Source: Oceanisphaera sp. IT1-181 (lineage in GTDB: Bacteria; Pseudomonadota; Gammaproteobacteria; Enterobacterales; Aeromonadaceae). From it: a DNA stretch of 64,000 nt. The stretch's first letter is position 1. The number at the start of each line of letters is the position of its first letter. The position numbers were made by a program, and so were the translations under genes. The notes under the pieces were generated by a model. The model worked only from the letters and a program-made list of their open reading frames with translations. It was not told the DNA's origin and did no database searches. Below, piece after piece: positions 25,340 to 34,960 of this stretch. Location of the stretch: the NCBI RefSeq assembly GCF_033807535.1, contig NZ_CP136856.1, positions 149,001-213,000 on the forward strand. The letters run 5' to 3'.

Positions 25340-26057
25340 TGTTTTCCCTTTGTGCCTTCAGACTGATTTTGGTGATGAAAGAGCTGGCAATCAGGCCGAT
25401 GGTGGTACCGCCGATAATGGCCGCAATAAAGCCCAGGTTATAGGGAAGCTGGATCAGGCTGGTTGCCACCAGAGCCGAAAACACCGCCGTGATCAGCGAT
25501 GCCCGGTTACGGATACTCGATACCAGCATGGCGATGAATGCCAGGGGAATGGCGAACTCCAGTGACCACTCGGCCGGTATTTGCTCGCCAACCAGCAGGC
25601 CGAGGATGACAGAGCCAACCCAGCTTACCGCCAGCGCCACTGCCGTACCGGCGAAATAATAAAGCTTCTCCCTGTCACTCTGTTCGGGCGTAAAGCGAGT
25701 CGCACACAACCCATAGGCCTGATCGCTGATCAGGTATACCAGAGGCCATTTGTGGCGGGTCTTCAATGAGTGCAGCAGCGGGGCGAAGGTGGCGCTATAG
25801 ATAAGGAAGCGAATATTCACCATTAACGCGGTGAAGATAATGACCGCCGGTAATGCCTGTTCTTGAATCAACTGATAGGCCGCCAGCTGTGCCGAGCCGG
25901 CAAAAAACAGCAATGTCATGCCAATGGTCATCTCGGGGCTGAAGCCCAGATTGGTGCCATTGGCCCCGGCAATGAGTCCAAAAGGCAATACCCCTGGTAC
26001 CATCGGCAGCAAATCTCTTACCCCTTCCAAAAAATCACGCTTGCCGCTTGATGACAT
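25332..26057 (-). CDS. azlC: AzlC-family branched-chain amino-acid exporter subunit
   Basis: A 241-residue inner-membrane protein with the AzlC core: LPMVPGVLPFGLIAGANGTN, the FFAGSAQLAAYQL helix and NIRFLIYSATFAPLL. ISDQAYGLC follows in the next loop. It forms the larger half of an amino-acid efflux system with AzlD, encoded next with an eight-base overlap. An AAGGA motif precedes the ATG. The Lrp-type gene downstream may control the pair. Confidence 0.92.
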   Translation of the reverse strand: MSSSGKRDFLEGVRDLLPMVPGVLPFGLIAGANGTNLGFSPEMTIGMTLLFFAGSAQLAAYQLIQEQALPAVIIFTALMVNIRFLIYSATFAPLLHSLKTRHKWPLVYLISDQAYGLCATRFTPEQSDREKLYYFAGTAVALAVSWVGSVILGLLVGEQIPAEWSLEFAIPLAFIAMLVSSIRNRASLITAVFSALVATSLIQLPYNLGFIAAIIGGTTIGLIASSFITKISLKAQRENNG

Positions 26058-26184
26058 CTTTTATTGTCCTTGTATATTCAGGTGGTTTCGGGACGCAACA
26101 GACCCTGGAGTTCAATATCAGGCGAGTAGTTTACCGAAATGTTCAGTCGGTTGCAGACTATCGACCGGAGTCATGACCGACTCT

Positions 26185-26215
26185 GTAGGAGCTGGACCAC
26201 AAGCCCAAGGCATAG
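26185..26215 (+). repeat. Single REP-like unit
   Basis: The sequence tgtaggagctggaccacaag begins with the TGTAGG end found on the REPIN-like units at 4653 and 15386 and resembles the flank at 24836. It is a lone half-unit in the gap between azlC and sodC. Confidence 0.4.
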
Positions 26216-26251
26216 AACATAAGACCACAGTACATAGCGGCAAGCGCCGAT

Positions 26252-26280
26252 AAAAAAGAGCACTTTAAGTGCTCTTTTTT
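26252..26280. terminator. Terminator, probably for sodC
   Basis: The palindrome aaaaaagagcact-tta-agtgctctttttt is flanked by A and T runs on the two sides, so it can work on both strands. On the minus strand it is the first strong terminator after sodC. Confidence 0.8.
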
Positions 26281-26299
26281 TATGCGTGGGTAAGAGAAT

Positions 26300-26375
26300 G
26301 TGAGGCGTAAGAGGTAAGCACCAATGGCAGGAGGTATTTGCTTTATCACCTCATGCCTCACCATTCACTCCTCAC
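26300..26375. repeat. Gene-end palindrome of the gtgagg family
   Basis: The left arm gtgaggcgtaagaggtaag is partly complementary to the right arm cctcatgcctcaccattcac. Similar arms occur at 8481-8510, 42355-42449 and 57982-58074, always just past the end of a gene. Here it directly follows the sodC stop. Confidence 0.5.
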
Positions 26376-26382
26376 ATGTAAA

Positions 26383-26916
26383 TTACTTAATCACTCCGCA
26401 TGCCATGCGAGCACCGCCGCCGCCTAATGGGGCAGGATCGTCACTGTGGTTGTCGCCACCGGCGTGGATCATGATGGCACGGCCTTGAATTTGGCTGAGT
26501 TTTTCAAGCTTAGGCGCTAACAGGGGATAATTAGCATGGCCGTCCGCATCCACATACAGGGCTGGCAAATCACCTAAATGACCTTTGGCATCATAAGGCC
26601 CGAGATGTTGACCGGTTTTCTCTGGGTCAAAATGACCGCCTGCCGCACCGGCGGGGACTACTTTACCGTCGTCGCCTTTTTTCGGCCCGCAGTCTGGGCG
26701 TTCGTGAATATGAAAACCATGAATACCAGCTGCTAAATTAGATAAATTGGGGGTAAATAACAGGCCGTAGTCGGTTTCAGCCACCGCTATGGTGCCCAAC
26801 GAGCTAGTGGTTCCTTGCTCATCCACCTGATGAATTTCAATACTCAAATCGTTCGCCAGTGCCGTGCCACTGAGGGCGGTGGCTAACAGCGCGCTCGTTA
26901 ATAAAGCATATTTCAT
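26383..26916 (-). CDS. sodC: Periplasmic Cu/Zn superoxide dismutase
   Basis: A 177-residue exported enzyme that converts superoxide to hydrogen peroxide and oxygen in the periplasm. The signal peptide MKYALLTSALLATALSGTA(LA) is cleaved before NDLS. The Cu and Zn ligands are in HGFHIHERPDCG, GGHFDPEKTGQHLGP, the DADGH region and MIHAGGDNHSD. The disulphide partners are DCG and MACGV. I chose the ATG with GGGAG at the right distance; the frame opens four codons earlier. It is monocistronic. Confidence 0.95.
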   Translation of the reverse strand: MKYALLTSALLATALSGTALANDLSIEIHQVDEQGTTSSLGTIAVAETDYGLLFTPNLSNLAAGIHGFHIHERPDCGPKKGDDGKVVPAGAAGGHFDPEKTGQHLGPYDAKGHLGDLPALYVDADGHANYPLLAPKLEKLSQIQGRAIMIHAGGDNHSDDPAPLGGGGARMACGVIK

Positions 26917-27079
26917 GATGACTCCCATTTAATACTGAGTTTTCGCATTGAAGGTTTCATACTGAATTTTCACTCTGATTCTTGCAAACTTAGTTTCCAC
27001 ATTAGAGCTACCCAAGCGTAGAGCACAGGTCGACAATATTCGAGAATGTTCGACCTAGGCTCGGCTATAAACCTGTTGG

Positions 27080-29380
27080 CTAAATCAGGCGTGGTGCGGT
27101 TTGCTTGCGGATCAATATGGGTATGGCTTTGGAAGTAGGTGTATCACTGCCATCGCCGACGCTGTGCAAGGGCACCAGCGGGTTGGTTTCTGGGTAATAG
27201 GCCGCCACGTTACCCGGCGGAATATCATAAGCCACCACCTTAAAGCCCTCTACTTTACGCTCCACATCGTCCAGCCAGACACTGCTTAACTCTACCCAGT
27301 CGCCTTCCTTTAATCCGCGGCGCTTTATTTCGTCTGGGTTCATAAACAACACCATGCGCTGGCCATAAACACCGCGATAGCGATCGTCCATGCCGTAGAT
27401 AGTGGTGTTGTACTGATCGTGGGAACGCAGGGTTTGTAGGGTAGATAGCAGGCCTTGGGCCTTGGCGGTAATGGCTTCTGGGATCAGCTGAGTGGGCAGC
27501 GACGTGGCGGCAAAATTTGCCTTACCGTTCGCGGTTTGCCATTGATAACGGGCGGCACTGTTACCCAAATAAAAACCGCCGGGTGTTGTGAGGCGCTCAT
27601 TAAACTGCTCAAAACCTGGCAAGGTGGCGGCCATGTGGTCGCGGATCAAATTGTAATCTTGTGCCATGGCGAGCCAGTCTAGTGGTTTGGTCCCCAGTAT
27701 GGCTTGAGCAATACCGGCCACAATGGCGGTTTCTGAACGTTGCTGTGGGCTATTGGGCTTGCCCACGCCTTGGGAGGCATGCACCATGCTGAACGAGTCT
27801 TCCACCGTAATAAATTGCGGGCCATTGGCTTGCACGTCTTCTTCGGTGCGGCCCAGACAAGGCAAAATTAGCGTCTCTTTGCCGGCCATTAAATGGCTGC
27901 GGTTGAGCTTGGTACTAATTTGTACTGTGAGTGCGCAGTTGGTTAAGGCGCGCCCAGTGGCATGGGTGTCGGGAGCCGCCGCTGCAATATTGCCACCAAG
28001 GGCGATAAATACTTTTGACTGGCCGTCTAGCATGGCTTGAATGGCCGCCACGGCATTATGTCCGGCGTGGCGCGGCATCGGCTGCTTAAAGTGCTGCTCT
28101 AAATTGTCTAAAAAAGCGCTGCTGGGTTGTTCATTAATGCCCACGGTACGGTTGCCCTGCACATTGCTGTGGCCGCGCACTGGGCACAAGCCCGCCCCCG
28201 GCTTACCCAGCTGACCACATAACAGCTGTAAGTTAGTGATCTCTTGTATGGTGGCAACCGAATGTTTGTGCTGAGTAATGCCCATGGCCCAAGTAATAAT
28301 TACCCGTTTAGCATCCGCATACACACGTGCTGCTTGAGTTATTTGTGTTTGGCTCAACCCCGATTGCTCGGTGATCTGCGCCCAAGAGGTGGCGGCAACT
28401 TGGGCAAGATAAGCATCTAGGCCAACCGTGTGCTCGGCGATAAAGTCGCGGTCAAAGATACCTGCTTTGCCCTCAGCCAAGGCGGCACTATCCCATACCA
28501 GTAATTGCTTAACCATGCCGCGCACCGCCGCCATATCGCCCCCTAAGCGCGGGCAAAAATAATGGCTGGAAATACGCGAATCTGCGGGCGTGAGCATCTC
28601 GATAGGGCTTTGCGGATCCGCGAATCGCTCTAGTCCTCTTTCTTTTAGGTTGTTAAAGCTAACAATGGCGGCGCCGTTGCGGGCGGCATTGCGCAAGCTA
28701 TGTAACATGCGCGGATGGTTAGTGCCGGGGTTTTGGCCAAACACGAAAATAGCATCGGCTTCGTCGAAGTCTTTTAGTGTGACGGTACCCTTGCCCACGC
28801 CAATGGCTTGGGTGAGTGCAACCCCGCTGGCTTCGTGGCAGAGATTGGAGCAATCAGGAAAGTTATTGGTACCAAAACTGCGGCCAAATAATTGATACAG
28901 ATAGGCGGCTTCGTTGCTGGCGCGGCCTGAGGTATACAGCTCTAATTGGTCTGGATGCTCCAGCGCCTGCAAATGACGGGCGATAAGCGCAAAGGCATCT
29001 TGCCAAGAAATAGGCTGGTAATGATCCGTTTCCCGATTAAGCACCATGGGCTGCTCGAGCCGACCTTGATATTCGAGAAAGTAATCACTTTGGCGCAATA
29101 GGTGGCTGAGCGAATGTTGGGCAAAAAAAGCGGGGGTAACGCGCTTGGTGGTGGCTTCCCAGCTAATGGCCTTGGCGCCGTTTTCACAAAAGGAAAAGTG
29201 TTTGCCCGGTTCATCTCCCCAAGCACAGCCTGGGCAATCGAAGCCTTTTACCTTATTGGCCCGCAATAGGTTGCGAATATTGGCCGCGGGTTGTTTGCTG
29301 CCAAACACAAAGCGGGTGGTGGATGACAATGCGCCCCAGCCACCGGCGGGGCCTTGATACGGTTTAATTTTTTTGCTCAT
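27080..29380 (-). CDS. YdeP/FdhF-like molybdopterin oxidoreductase alpha subunit
   Basis: A 766-residue cytoplasmic molybdoenzyme of the formate-dehydrogenase-H-like YdeP group. It opens with KPYQGPAGGWGALSST and has an iron-sulphur type Cys set FDCPGCAWGDEPGK (C49, C52) and FCENGAK (C65). Molybdopterin-binding segments include FGQNPGTNHPRML, LGKPGAGLCPVRGHSNVQGN and the C-terminal molydop-binding domain near residue 650. The true substrate of YdeP-type enzymes is unsettled. I start at the ATG; a TTG four codons upstream is also in frame. The LysR-type gene is transcribed divergently, a common regulatory layout. Confidence 0.9.
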   Translation of the reverse strand: MSKKIKPYQGPAGGWGALSSTTRFVFGSKQPAANIRNLLRANKVKGFDCPGCAWGDEPGKHFSFCENGAKAISWEATTKRVTPAFFAQHSLSHLLRQSDYFLEYQGRLEQPMVLNRETDHYQPISWQDAFALIARHLQALEHPDQLELYTSGRASNEAAYLYQLFGRSFGTNNFPDCSNLCHEASGVALTQAIGVGKGTVTLKDFDEADAIFVFGQNPGTNHPRMLHSLRNAARNGAAIVSFNNLKERGLERFADPQSPIEMLTPADSRISSHYFCPRLGGDMAAVRGMVKQLLVWDSAALAEGKAGIFDRDFIAEHTVGLDAYLAQVAATSWAQITEQSGLSQTQITQAARVYADAKRVIITWAMGITQHKHSVATIQEITNLQLLCGQLGKPGAGLCPVRGHSNVQGNRTVGINEQPSSAFLDNLEQHFKQPMPRHAGHNAVAAIQAMLDGQSKVFIALGGNIAAAAPDTHATGRALTNCALTVQISTKLNRSHLMAGKETLILPCLGRTEEDVQANGPQFITVEDSFSMVHASQGVGKPNSPQQRSETAIVAGIAQAILGTKPLDWLAMAQDYNLIRDHMAATLPGFEQFNERLTTPGGFYLGNSAARYQWQTANGKANFAATSLPTQLIPEAITAKAQGLLSTLQTLRSHDQYNTTIYGMDDRYRGVYGQRMVLFMNPDEIKRRGLKEGDWVELSSVWLDDVERKVEGFKVVAYDIPPGNVAAYYPETNPLVPLHSVGDGSDTPTSKAIPILIRKQTAPRLI

Positions 29381-29474
29381 AACCAGACTCAACCCAGCGA
29401 ATAAATGCCTAACTCAATAAAATCAGTGTAGACAGCCAGTCTTAGGTGATCTAATTGAAAGGATCGATAAGATG

Positions 29475-29493
29475 ATTGATGTTATCTATCAAT
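29475..29493. promoter_or_regulatory. LysR-type palindrome between ydeP-like and LysR genes
   Basis: The 19-base palindrome attgat-gttatct-atcaat contains the T-N11-A pattern of LysR operators and sits in the divergent promoter region, 45 bases before the LysR start. Nearby aagatgatt and aatcatctt form a second, wider inverted pair. Confidence 0.55.
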
Positions 29494-29537
29494 GAATCTT
29501 CAAATCATCTTTTATATTGATTAAAGGCGAGCCGGTT

Positions 29538-30428
29538 ATGGACATTAAACAGCTGCATTATTTGTGTGCTTTGGCACAAGAGCGCCATTTTGGCCGCGCG
29601 GCACAAGCCTGCCACGTTACGCAGCCCACGCTGTCGATGCGGCTTAAACAACTGGAAACTGAGCTTGGAATGCTGCTGATCCGCCGCGGCAAACAGTTTG
29701 AAGGCTTTACACCCGAAGGTGAGCGGGTATTGGTGCAGGCACAGGTGCTATTAAGCCATTATGACAACCTTAAATTAGAAGTGGCAGCGATGAAAGGCAG
29801 CCTCACCGGTACGGTGCGCATCGGTTTAGTGCCGTTAAGCTGTATGGACTTAAGCCCGATATTAGTGCGTTTGCAGCAGCGTTATCCTCATTTGAGTTTT
29901 GAGCTCAATGATATGACCGCTGATGAGATTTTGCAGGGCTTAGCCAATAACAGCCTTGATATCGGTGGCGGCTTTTTTGAAACTGAGGTGTTGGCGCGAT
30001 TAAACAGCTTGGCGCTGCCAGAGCAAGGCGTGGTGGTGGCCTTTGGCCCGGGCTGGCGTGAGCGCATTCCTGCCGCGCCTACCTTGGCAGACTTAGCCGA
30101 GTTACCTTTATGTTTACCTAAAGCGGGGATGTATTTCCGTCGTTATCTCGACACGCTGTTTGCCCAGCAAAACATTCAGTTGCAACCGGTCTTGAGCTCC
30201 AATTCTGTGTATCGCTTGATGCGCGCCGTGCACTCTAGCCTAGGATGCGCGCTGATCCCTGCTGGCAGTGTGTTGTTTGCCGAGCTGCCAGGTGTGGAAA
30301 TTCGGCCTCTGGCATTACCTGCTATGGCGCGCCTTGGTGCGCTAGTGATGCGTAACGATGAGCATGCTAGCGTACTGGCCAAAGGCTTTTTTGATGTGGC
30401 CAAAGAATGCTGGCATCCCACGCCATAA
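29538..30428 (+). CDS. LysR-family transcriptional regulator
   Basis: A 296-residue regulator. The N-terminal winged helix-turn-helix is MDIKQLHYLCALAQERHFGR with AAQACHVTQPTLSMRLKQLE. The substrate-binding domain (from about residue 90, GTVRIGLVPLSCMD) ends with SLGCALIPAGS. I chose the ATG of MDIKQL; a start seven codons upstream lacks support. It is divergent from the YdeP-like gene and probably controls it through the palindrome between them. The effector is unknown. Confidence 0.9.
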   Translation: MDIKQLHYLCALAQERHFGRAAQACHVTQPTLSMRLKQLETELGMLLIRRGKQFEGFTPEGERVLVQAQVLLSHYDNLKLEVAAMKGSLTGTVRIGLVPLSCMDLSPILVRLQQRYPHLSFELNDMTADEILQGLANNSLDIGGGFFETEVLARLNSLALPEQGVVVAFGPGWRERIPAAPTLADLAELPLCLPKAGMYFRRYLDTLFAQQNIQLQPVLSSNSVYRLMRAVHSSLGCALIPAGSVLFAELPGVEIRPLALPAMARLGALVMRNDEHASVLAKGFFDVAKECWHPTP

Positions 30429-30565
30429 TCATGCGCCGTTACTGTGCTCCATAACTAGACGCCATAACTATGCGCTATGTTCTATGATTATTACTTAATC
30501 TCGTAAAGGGCGGCACCTGTCTATGTGGGCTTGTGCTTGGCTAACTGAGCATAGTGATAACAATA

Positions 30566-33181
30566 ATGAGCATGGATATGCGACTGCAATATGATCAGGA
30601 TGATTCTGAGCATGGCTTTACCAAGCTGATGGCGGTAGAAAATACTGACTGGCAGCAGTTGTGTCAGCAAGTGCGCCAAACGAGTGGCGCGTTAGGCACG
30701 TGTTTTGCGTTTTTTTCCGACCAACAACCTGCGCCGCGACGGGTGATGGGACGACGTTGGCCGTTATTACCTAAATGGACTGCTGCCGATTATCAATTTA
30801 TTTGGCAGAAAAAATCTTTTTATAATGCCATTTCTGGACCAGATCTGGCTTCAAAATCTTATGTGGCCGTGCCCATAGTACGCGGCGAGCTGCACGGATT
30901 AATACTGCTTAAATACCAGACTACTGCACCCTTGCTAAACCCAGAGCAACGCATGCTGCTGGATATTTTGGCGGTGCAGGCGGCACTCTTGTGGCAGGAG
31001 AGAGGGGAGCAAGAGAGAGAACGGCAAGAACGCGACGCCCAGGCGCAAAAGGGGCAAGAGATAGGAGCGCAAGAAGGTGCCGGCCAAGAAGAAGCATTGC
31101 CAGCACGCTCACCTGTGCCAAGCCATCACCTACGAGAAGATACCTCACAGCGCTTACTCAAGCGCTTGAAAATATTATTTGATCATGCGCCTATTCCCAT
31201 TAATGTCTTTAATGCCGAGGGGCGCTGCATCTTGTGGAATGAAGCTTGTGAACGCGTGTTTGGTTGGAGCCGTAATGACATAAAGCAACACCCAGCACCG
31301 CTGAATTTATTTTATCCGGATGCCAGTGATCAGCGCCAAGTGAAAGCCGCGTTTTATGGCGCTAACGATTCTGAGTTTCAGGAGTGGCGGCCTTACCATC
31401 GCAATGGTCAGCGCCTCACTATGCAGTGGGCCAATATTAAGCTGCCCTATGGCGATACCTTATGTGTGGGCCATGATATTAGCGATCAAAAAGAGATAGC
31501 GCACCAACAGCGACTAGCGGCCAATGTTTTTGAGTCTAGCTACGACGGCATTATGGTCTCAGATGCTGAGCATTGTATTACTCATATCAACCCCGCCTTC
31601 ACGCGCATTACTGGCTACAGCTTAGAAGAAGTAAAAGGCCGCTATCCTGCTTTTCTTAAGCATTTGTCGGTAGACCGAGAGCTCTACCATGAATTATGTG
31701 AGCATCTTAAAACCGCCGATCACTGGCAAGGTGAGCTCACCAGCTTGAGAAAAAATGGTGAAAGCTATTCGCTGTTATTAGCGGTGACTGTGGTGAAGGA
31801 TGAAGCGGATAACGTACTTAGCTATGTGGCCGTATTCACTGATATTACTTATTTGAAGCTGCATGAGGCTCAATTACGGCATCAGGCTTTTCACGATGCC
31901 TTAACTGGGGTGCCCAATCGACTGTTATTTGGTGAGCTGCTAGAGCGCGCCATTAGCACAGCTGAGCGTAATGAAGGGCAGCTGGCGGTCTGTTACTTGG
32001 ATCTCGATGGCTTTAAGGCGGTGAATGATAATTTAGGCCATGCGGCGGGCGATAAGTTATTGATTGAAGTGAGTCGTCGGCTCGGCTTAATCACGCGCAG
32101 CTGTGATGCCATGTCGCGTTTAGGCGGCGATGAGTTTGCCTTGTTATTTACGGCTCTTCATTCCAGCTTAGAGTGCGATGAAATACTGAATCGGGTACAA
32201 AAAATAATCAGCCAACCGTTTGATCTTGATGAAGACATTGTGAATATCTCTGCCAGTATCGGTGTGGCCCTGTATCCACAAGATGCTCATGAGGCGGAGT
32301 TATTGCTGCGCTTCGCGGATCAAGCCATGTATCAGGCTAAAAAGCAGGGTAAAAACGCCTATGTGTTCTTTGATGCCATCGTGCATCAGCAAGAGCAAAG
32401 CCAACACCAGCATTTTTCTCAGGTGAGAGCAGGCTTTCGCGGTGATGAATTCTTACTCTATTACCAACCCGCGGTGGATTTGCATACCCAAAGCGTAGTT
32501 AAGCTGGAAGCCTTATTACGTTGGCAACACCCAGAGCGTGGCTTGTTGATGCCCGCCGATTTTTTGCCGGTGATCATGAATAGCCCATTAGAGCTGGAGT
32601 TGGGGCTGTGGGTGATAGAAGAAGTGCTCAAACAAATGAGTGCTTGGCGTGAACAAGGGCTGGTTTTTAAGATTAGCGTTAATGTGGGGGCGGGTCAGTT
32701 AATGCATCCAGATTTTACGGAACAACTGAGCGAGCTGTTGGCGCGATATCCCTCATCACTGGCGTCCTCACTGGAATTAGAGTTTCAGGAAAGTGCGGTG
32801 TTAGCGGATATCAATGCGGCGGTGGCGGTATTGCAGCGCTGCCGTGGCTTAGGCATTAGCATGTCGTTGGATAACTTTGGTACCGGCTATGCATCTTTGA
32901 ATCATTTAAACCAATTGCCGGTAGACACCATTAAAATTGATCGCAGTTTTATCCGTGATTTATTGTCCAATGCCCACGATCTGAGCATGGTTACTAGTGT
33001 TATTCAGCTGGCAACGACCTTGAAATTGAACGTAATGGCCGATGGGGTTGAACGTGCAGAGCAGGGAGTACGCTTGCAGCAGCTAGGATGCGCCCAGGTA
33101 CAAGGCTACGGTATTTCTCAGCCTCTGCCGCCGGCCCATATCGATGGCTGGCTAAAAAACTGGGCCAATAAAAAAAGATAG
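30566..33181 (+). CDS. GAF-PAS-PAS-GGDEF-EAL c-di-GMP protein
   Basis: An 871-residue soluble signalling protein. A GAF-like domain comes first (about 30-145), then a Gln/Glu/Arg-rich linker (QERERQERDAQAQ), two PAS domains (about 195-310 and 320-435), GGDEF (about 445-605) and EAL (about 620-865). The cyclase motif RLGGDEF and the inhibitory RSCD are intact. In the EAL domain EALLRW is kept, but DDFGTG has become DNFGTG and AEGVE has become ADGVE. I infer that it is mainly a diguanylate cyclase with a weak or silent phosphodiesterase. The start is uncertain: GTG at 30554, or ATG at 30566, 30572 or 30578. Confidence 0.9.
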   Translation: MSMDMRLQYDQDDSEHGFTKLMAVENTDWQQLCQQVRQTSGALGTCFAFFSDQQPAPRRVMGRRWPLLPKWTAADYQFIWQKKSFYNAISGPDLASKSYVAVPIVRGELHGLILLKYQTTAPLLNPEQRMLLDILAVQAALLWQERGEQERERQERDAQAQKGQEIGAQEGAGQEEALPARSPVPSHHLREDTSQRLLKRLKILFDHAPIPINVFNAEGRCILWNEACERVFGWSRNDIKQHPAPLNLFYPDASDQRQVKAAFYGANDSEFQEWRPYHRNGQRLTMQWANIKLPYGDTLCVGHDISDQKEIAHQQRLAANVFESSYDGIMVSDAEHCITHINPAFTRITGYSLEEVKGRYPAFLKHLSVDRELYHELCEHLKTADHWQGELTSLRKNGESYSLLLAVTVVKDEADNVLSYVAVFTDITYLKLHEAQLRHQAFHDALTGVPNRLLFGELLERAISTAERNEGQLAVCYLDLDGFKAVNDNLGHAAGDKLLIEVSRRLGLITRSCDAMSRLGGDEFALLFTALHSSLECDEILNRVQKIISQPFDLDEDIVNISASIGVALYPQDAHEAELLLRFADQAMYQAKKQGKNAYVFFDAIVHQQEQSQHQHFSQVRAGFRGDEFLLYYQPAVDLHTQSVVKLEALLRWQHPERGLLMPADFLPVIMNSPLELELGLWVIEEVLKQMSAWREQGLVFKISVNVGAGQLMHPDFTEQLSELLARYPSSLASSLELEFQESAVLADINAAVAVLQRCRGLGISMSLDNFGTGYASLNHLNQLPVDTIKIDRSFIRDLLSNAHDLSMVTSVIQLATTLKLNVMADGVERAEQGVRLQQLGCAQVQGYGISQPLPPAHIDGWLKNWANKKR

Positions 33182-33200
33182 GAGGGCCCTCCTATCTTTC
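33171..33200 (-). terminator. Terminator of pckA
   Basis: A long perfect palindrome (agataggaggg / ccctcctatct, 33176-33197) is followed on the minus strand by seven T residues. It overlaps the stop codon of the convergent GGDEF-EAL gene and may also stop that transcript. Confidence 0.75.
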
Positions 33201-33233
33201 ATATTTACACCGCACACTCTTCCAGCAAAAAAG

Positions 33234-34847
33234 CTACAACTGTGGGCCTGCGGCTACCAATGCCTTGCCTTCGTTGGTATCGGTAAACTTCTCGAAATTA
33301 GCGATAAAACGCTGGGCTAAAGCTTGCGCTTTTGTCTCCCACTCCTGAGTTTCGGCGTAGGTATTACGTGGGTCTAAGATGGCATTGTCTTCTATGCCGA
33401 CTAAGTGGCGAGGAAGAGCGAGCTGGAAGTAAGGTAACTCAACAAACTCTGCCTCTTCGATAGAGCCGTCTAAAATGGCATTAATAATGGCGCGGGTGGC
33501 GGTAATTGAAATGCGCTGGCCGGTGCCGTTCCAACCGGTATTCACCAAATACGCTTCGGCGCCAACCGCATCCATGCGTTTGGCCAGCACCTCTGCATAT
33601 TGAGTAGGATGTAAGCTTAAGAAAGCGGCCCCAAAGCAGCTAGAGAAAGTGGGGGTGGGCTCGGTAACGCCGCGCTCTGTGCCGGCCAGCTTGGCGGTAA
33701 AACCCGATAAAAAATGATACTGAGCTTGTTCGCGGCTGAGCTTACTCACCGGCGGCAATACGCCAAAGGCATCGGCAGTTAAGAAAATGACCTTTTTGGC
33801 ATGGCCGGCCCGAGAAGCGGGCTTAACAATATTATCGATATGGTAGATAGGGTAAGAAACGCGGGTATTTTCGGTTTTGCTGCCATCGTTAAAATCGATA
33901 CTGCCATTGGCTAACACGGTGACATTTTCTAACAGTGCATCGCGGCGAATGGCGGCATAAATTTCTGGCTCCAGTTCAGCGCTGAGCTTAATGGTTTTGG
34001 CGTAACAGCCGCCTTCAAAGTTAAAGATGCCGTCATCGTCCCAACCGTGTTCATCATCGCCGATTAACGCACGCTCCGAGTCGGTGGAGAGCGTGGTTTT
34101 ACCGGTACCACTTAAACCAAAGAAAATAGCCACGTCGCCATCTTTGCCGACGTTCGCCGAGCAGTGCATAGCGGCAATACCTTTGAGCGGCAATAGGTAG
34201 TTCATGATGGAGAACATGCCTTTTTTCATTTCACCGCCATACCAAGTGCCACCGATCAGCTGCACCCGCTCGGTGAGGTTAAAGGCCACGAAATTTTCGC
34301 TGTTTAAGCCTTGGGCTTGCCAGTTAGGATTAGTGCACTTAGCGCCATTCATCACCACAAAATCCGGCTCAAAGTCGGCGAGCTCGGCCTCGGTAGGGCG
34401 AATAAACATGTTTTTTACAAAATGCGCCTGCCAAGCCACTTCGGTGATAAAGCGCACCGCCAGTCGAGTACTTGGGCTGGCGCCACAAAAAGTATCCATC
34501 ACAAATAAGCGCTTACCAGATAATTGCTCGGTAACCAGGCTCTTGAGTTCAGTCCAGGTTTGCTGACTCATGGGTTTATTGTCGTTTTTCCCCTGATCGG
34601 CCCACCATAGGGTGTCGCGGGTGAGATCGTCGCGCACTAGGTATTTATCTTTAGGGGAGCGGCCAGTAAAGATGCCGGTGTCGACGGCCACGGCGCCAAG
34701 ATGAGTCTCGACTCCTTGTTCATAACCGTTTAAATCGCTGCGGGTTTCTTCAATAAATAGCTGTTCGTAGGTTGGGTTATGCAAGATGTCGGTCGCATCA
34801 TGGATGCCGTATTGGGAAAGGTCTAACTGCTGCGCCGGATGCGTCAT
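33234..34847 (-). CDS. pckA: Phosphoenolpyruvate carboxykinase (ATP)
   Basis: A 537-residue cytoplasmic enzyme that decarboxylates and phosphorylates oxaloacetate to PEP for gluconeogenesis. The P-loop is FFGLSGTGKTTLS near residue 245. IFTGRSPKDKY near residue 60 holds a substrate Arg, YGGEMKKGMFSIMNYLLP is the PCK signature with the Mn-binding Lys, and GDDEHGWDD is the metal Asp loop. The length equals the usual ATP-type enzyme (540). Upstream on the same strand are hslO and hslR, as in many gammaproteobacteria. About 185 bases and a terminator separate pckA from hslO, so it has its own promoter. Confidence 0.98.
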   Translation of the reverse strand: MTHPAQQLDLSQYGIHDATDILHNPTYEQLFIEETRSDLNGYEQGVETHLGAVAVDTGIFTGRSPKDKYLVRDDLTRDTLWWADQGKNDNKPMSQQTWTELKSLVTEQLSGKRLFVMDTFCGASPSTRLAVRFITEVAWQAHFVKNMFIRPTEAELADFEPDFVVMNGAKCTNPNWQAQGLNSENFVAFNLTERVQLIGGTWYGGEMKKGMFSIMNYLLPLKGIAAMHCSANVGKDGDVAIFFGLSGTGKTTLSTDSERALIGDDEHGWDDDGIFNFEGGCYAKTIKLSAELEPEIYAAIRRDALLENVTVLANGSIDFNDGSKTENTRVSYPIYHIDNIVKPASRAGHAKKVIFLTADAFGVLPPVSKLSREQAQYHFLSGFTAKLAGTERGVTEPTPTFSSCFGAAFLSLHPTQYAEVLAKRMDAVGAEAYLVNTGWNGTGQRISITATRAIINAILDGSIEEAEFVELPYFQLALPRHLVGIEDNAILDPRNTYAETQEWETKAQALAQRFIANFEKFTDTNEGKALVAAGPQL

Positions 34848-34960
34848 TGTTATCTCCAGAAGGGGGAATTTTAAATAAGCATAGGTGCAGATGTGATTTA
34901 TGCCGGTGGTCGAGTAATAAAATTGTGCTAATTAGCGGATTTAGTTCAAGTTTTAGACAT

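Noticed and set aside
24914..25565. Plus-strand frames of 94-150 codons antisense to azlD/azlC
   Set aside because: The azlCD proteins on the minus strand are clearly recognisable; these frames have antisense-like composition.
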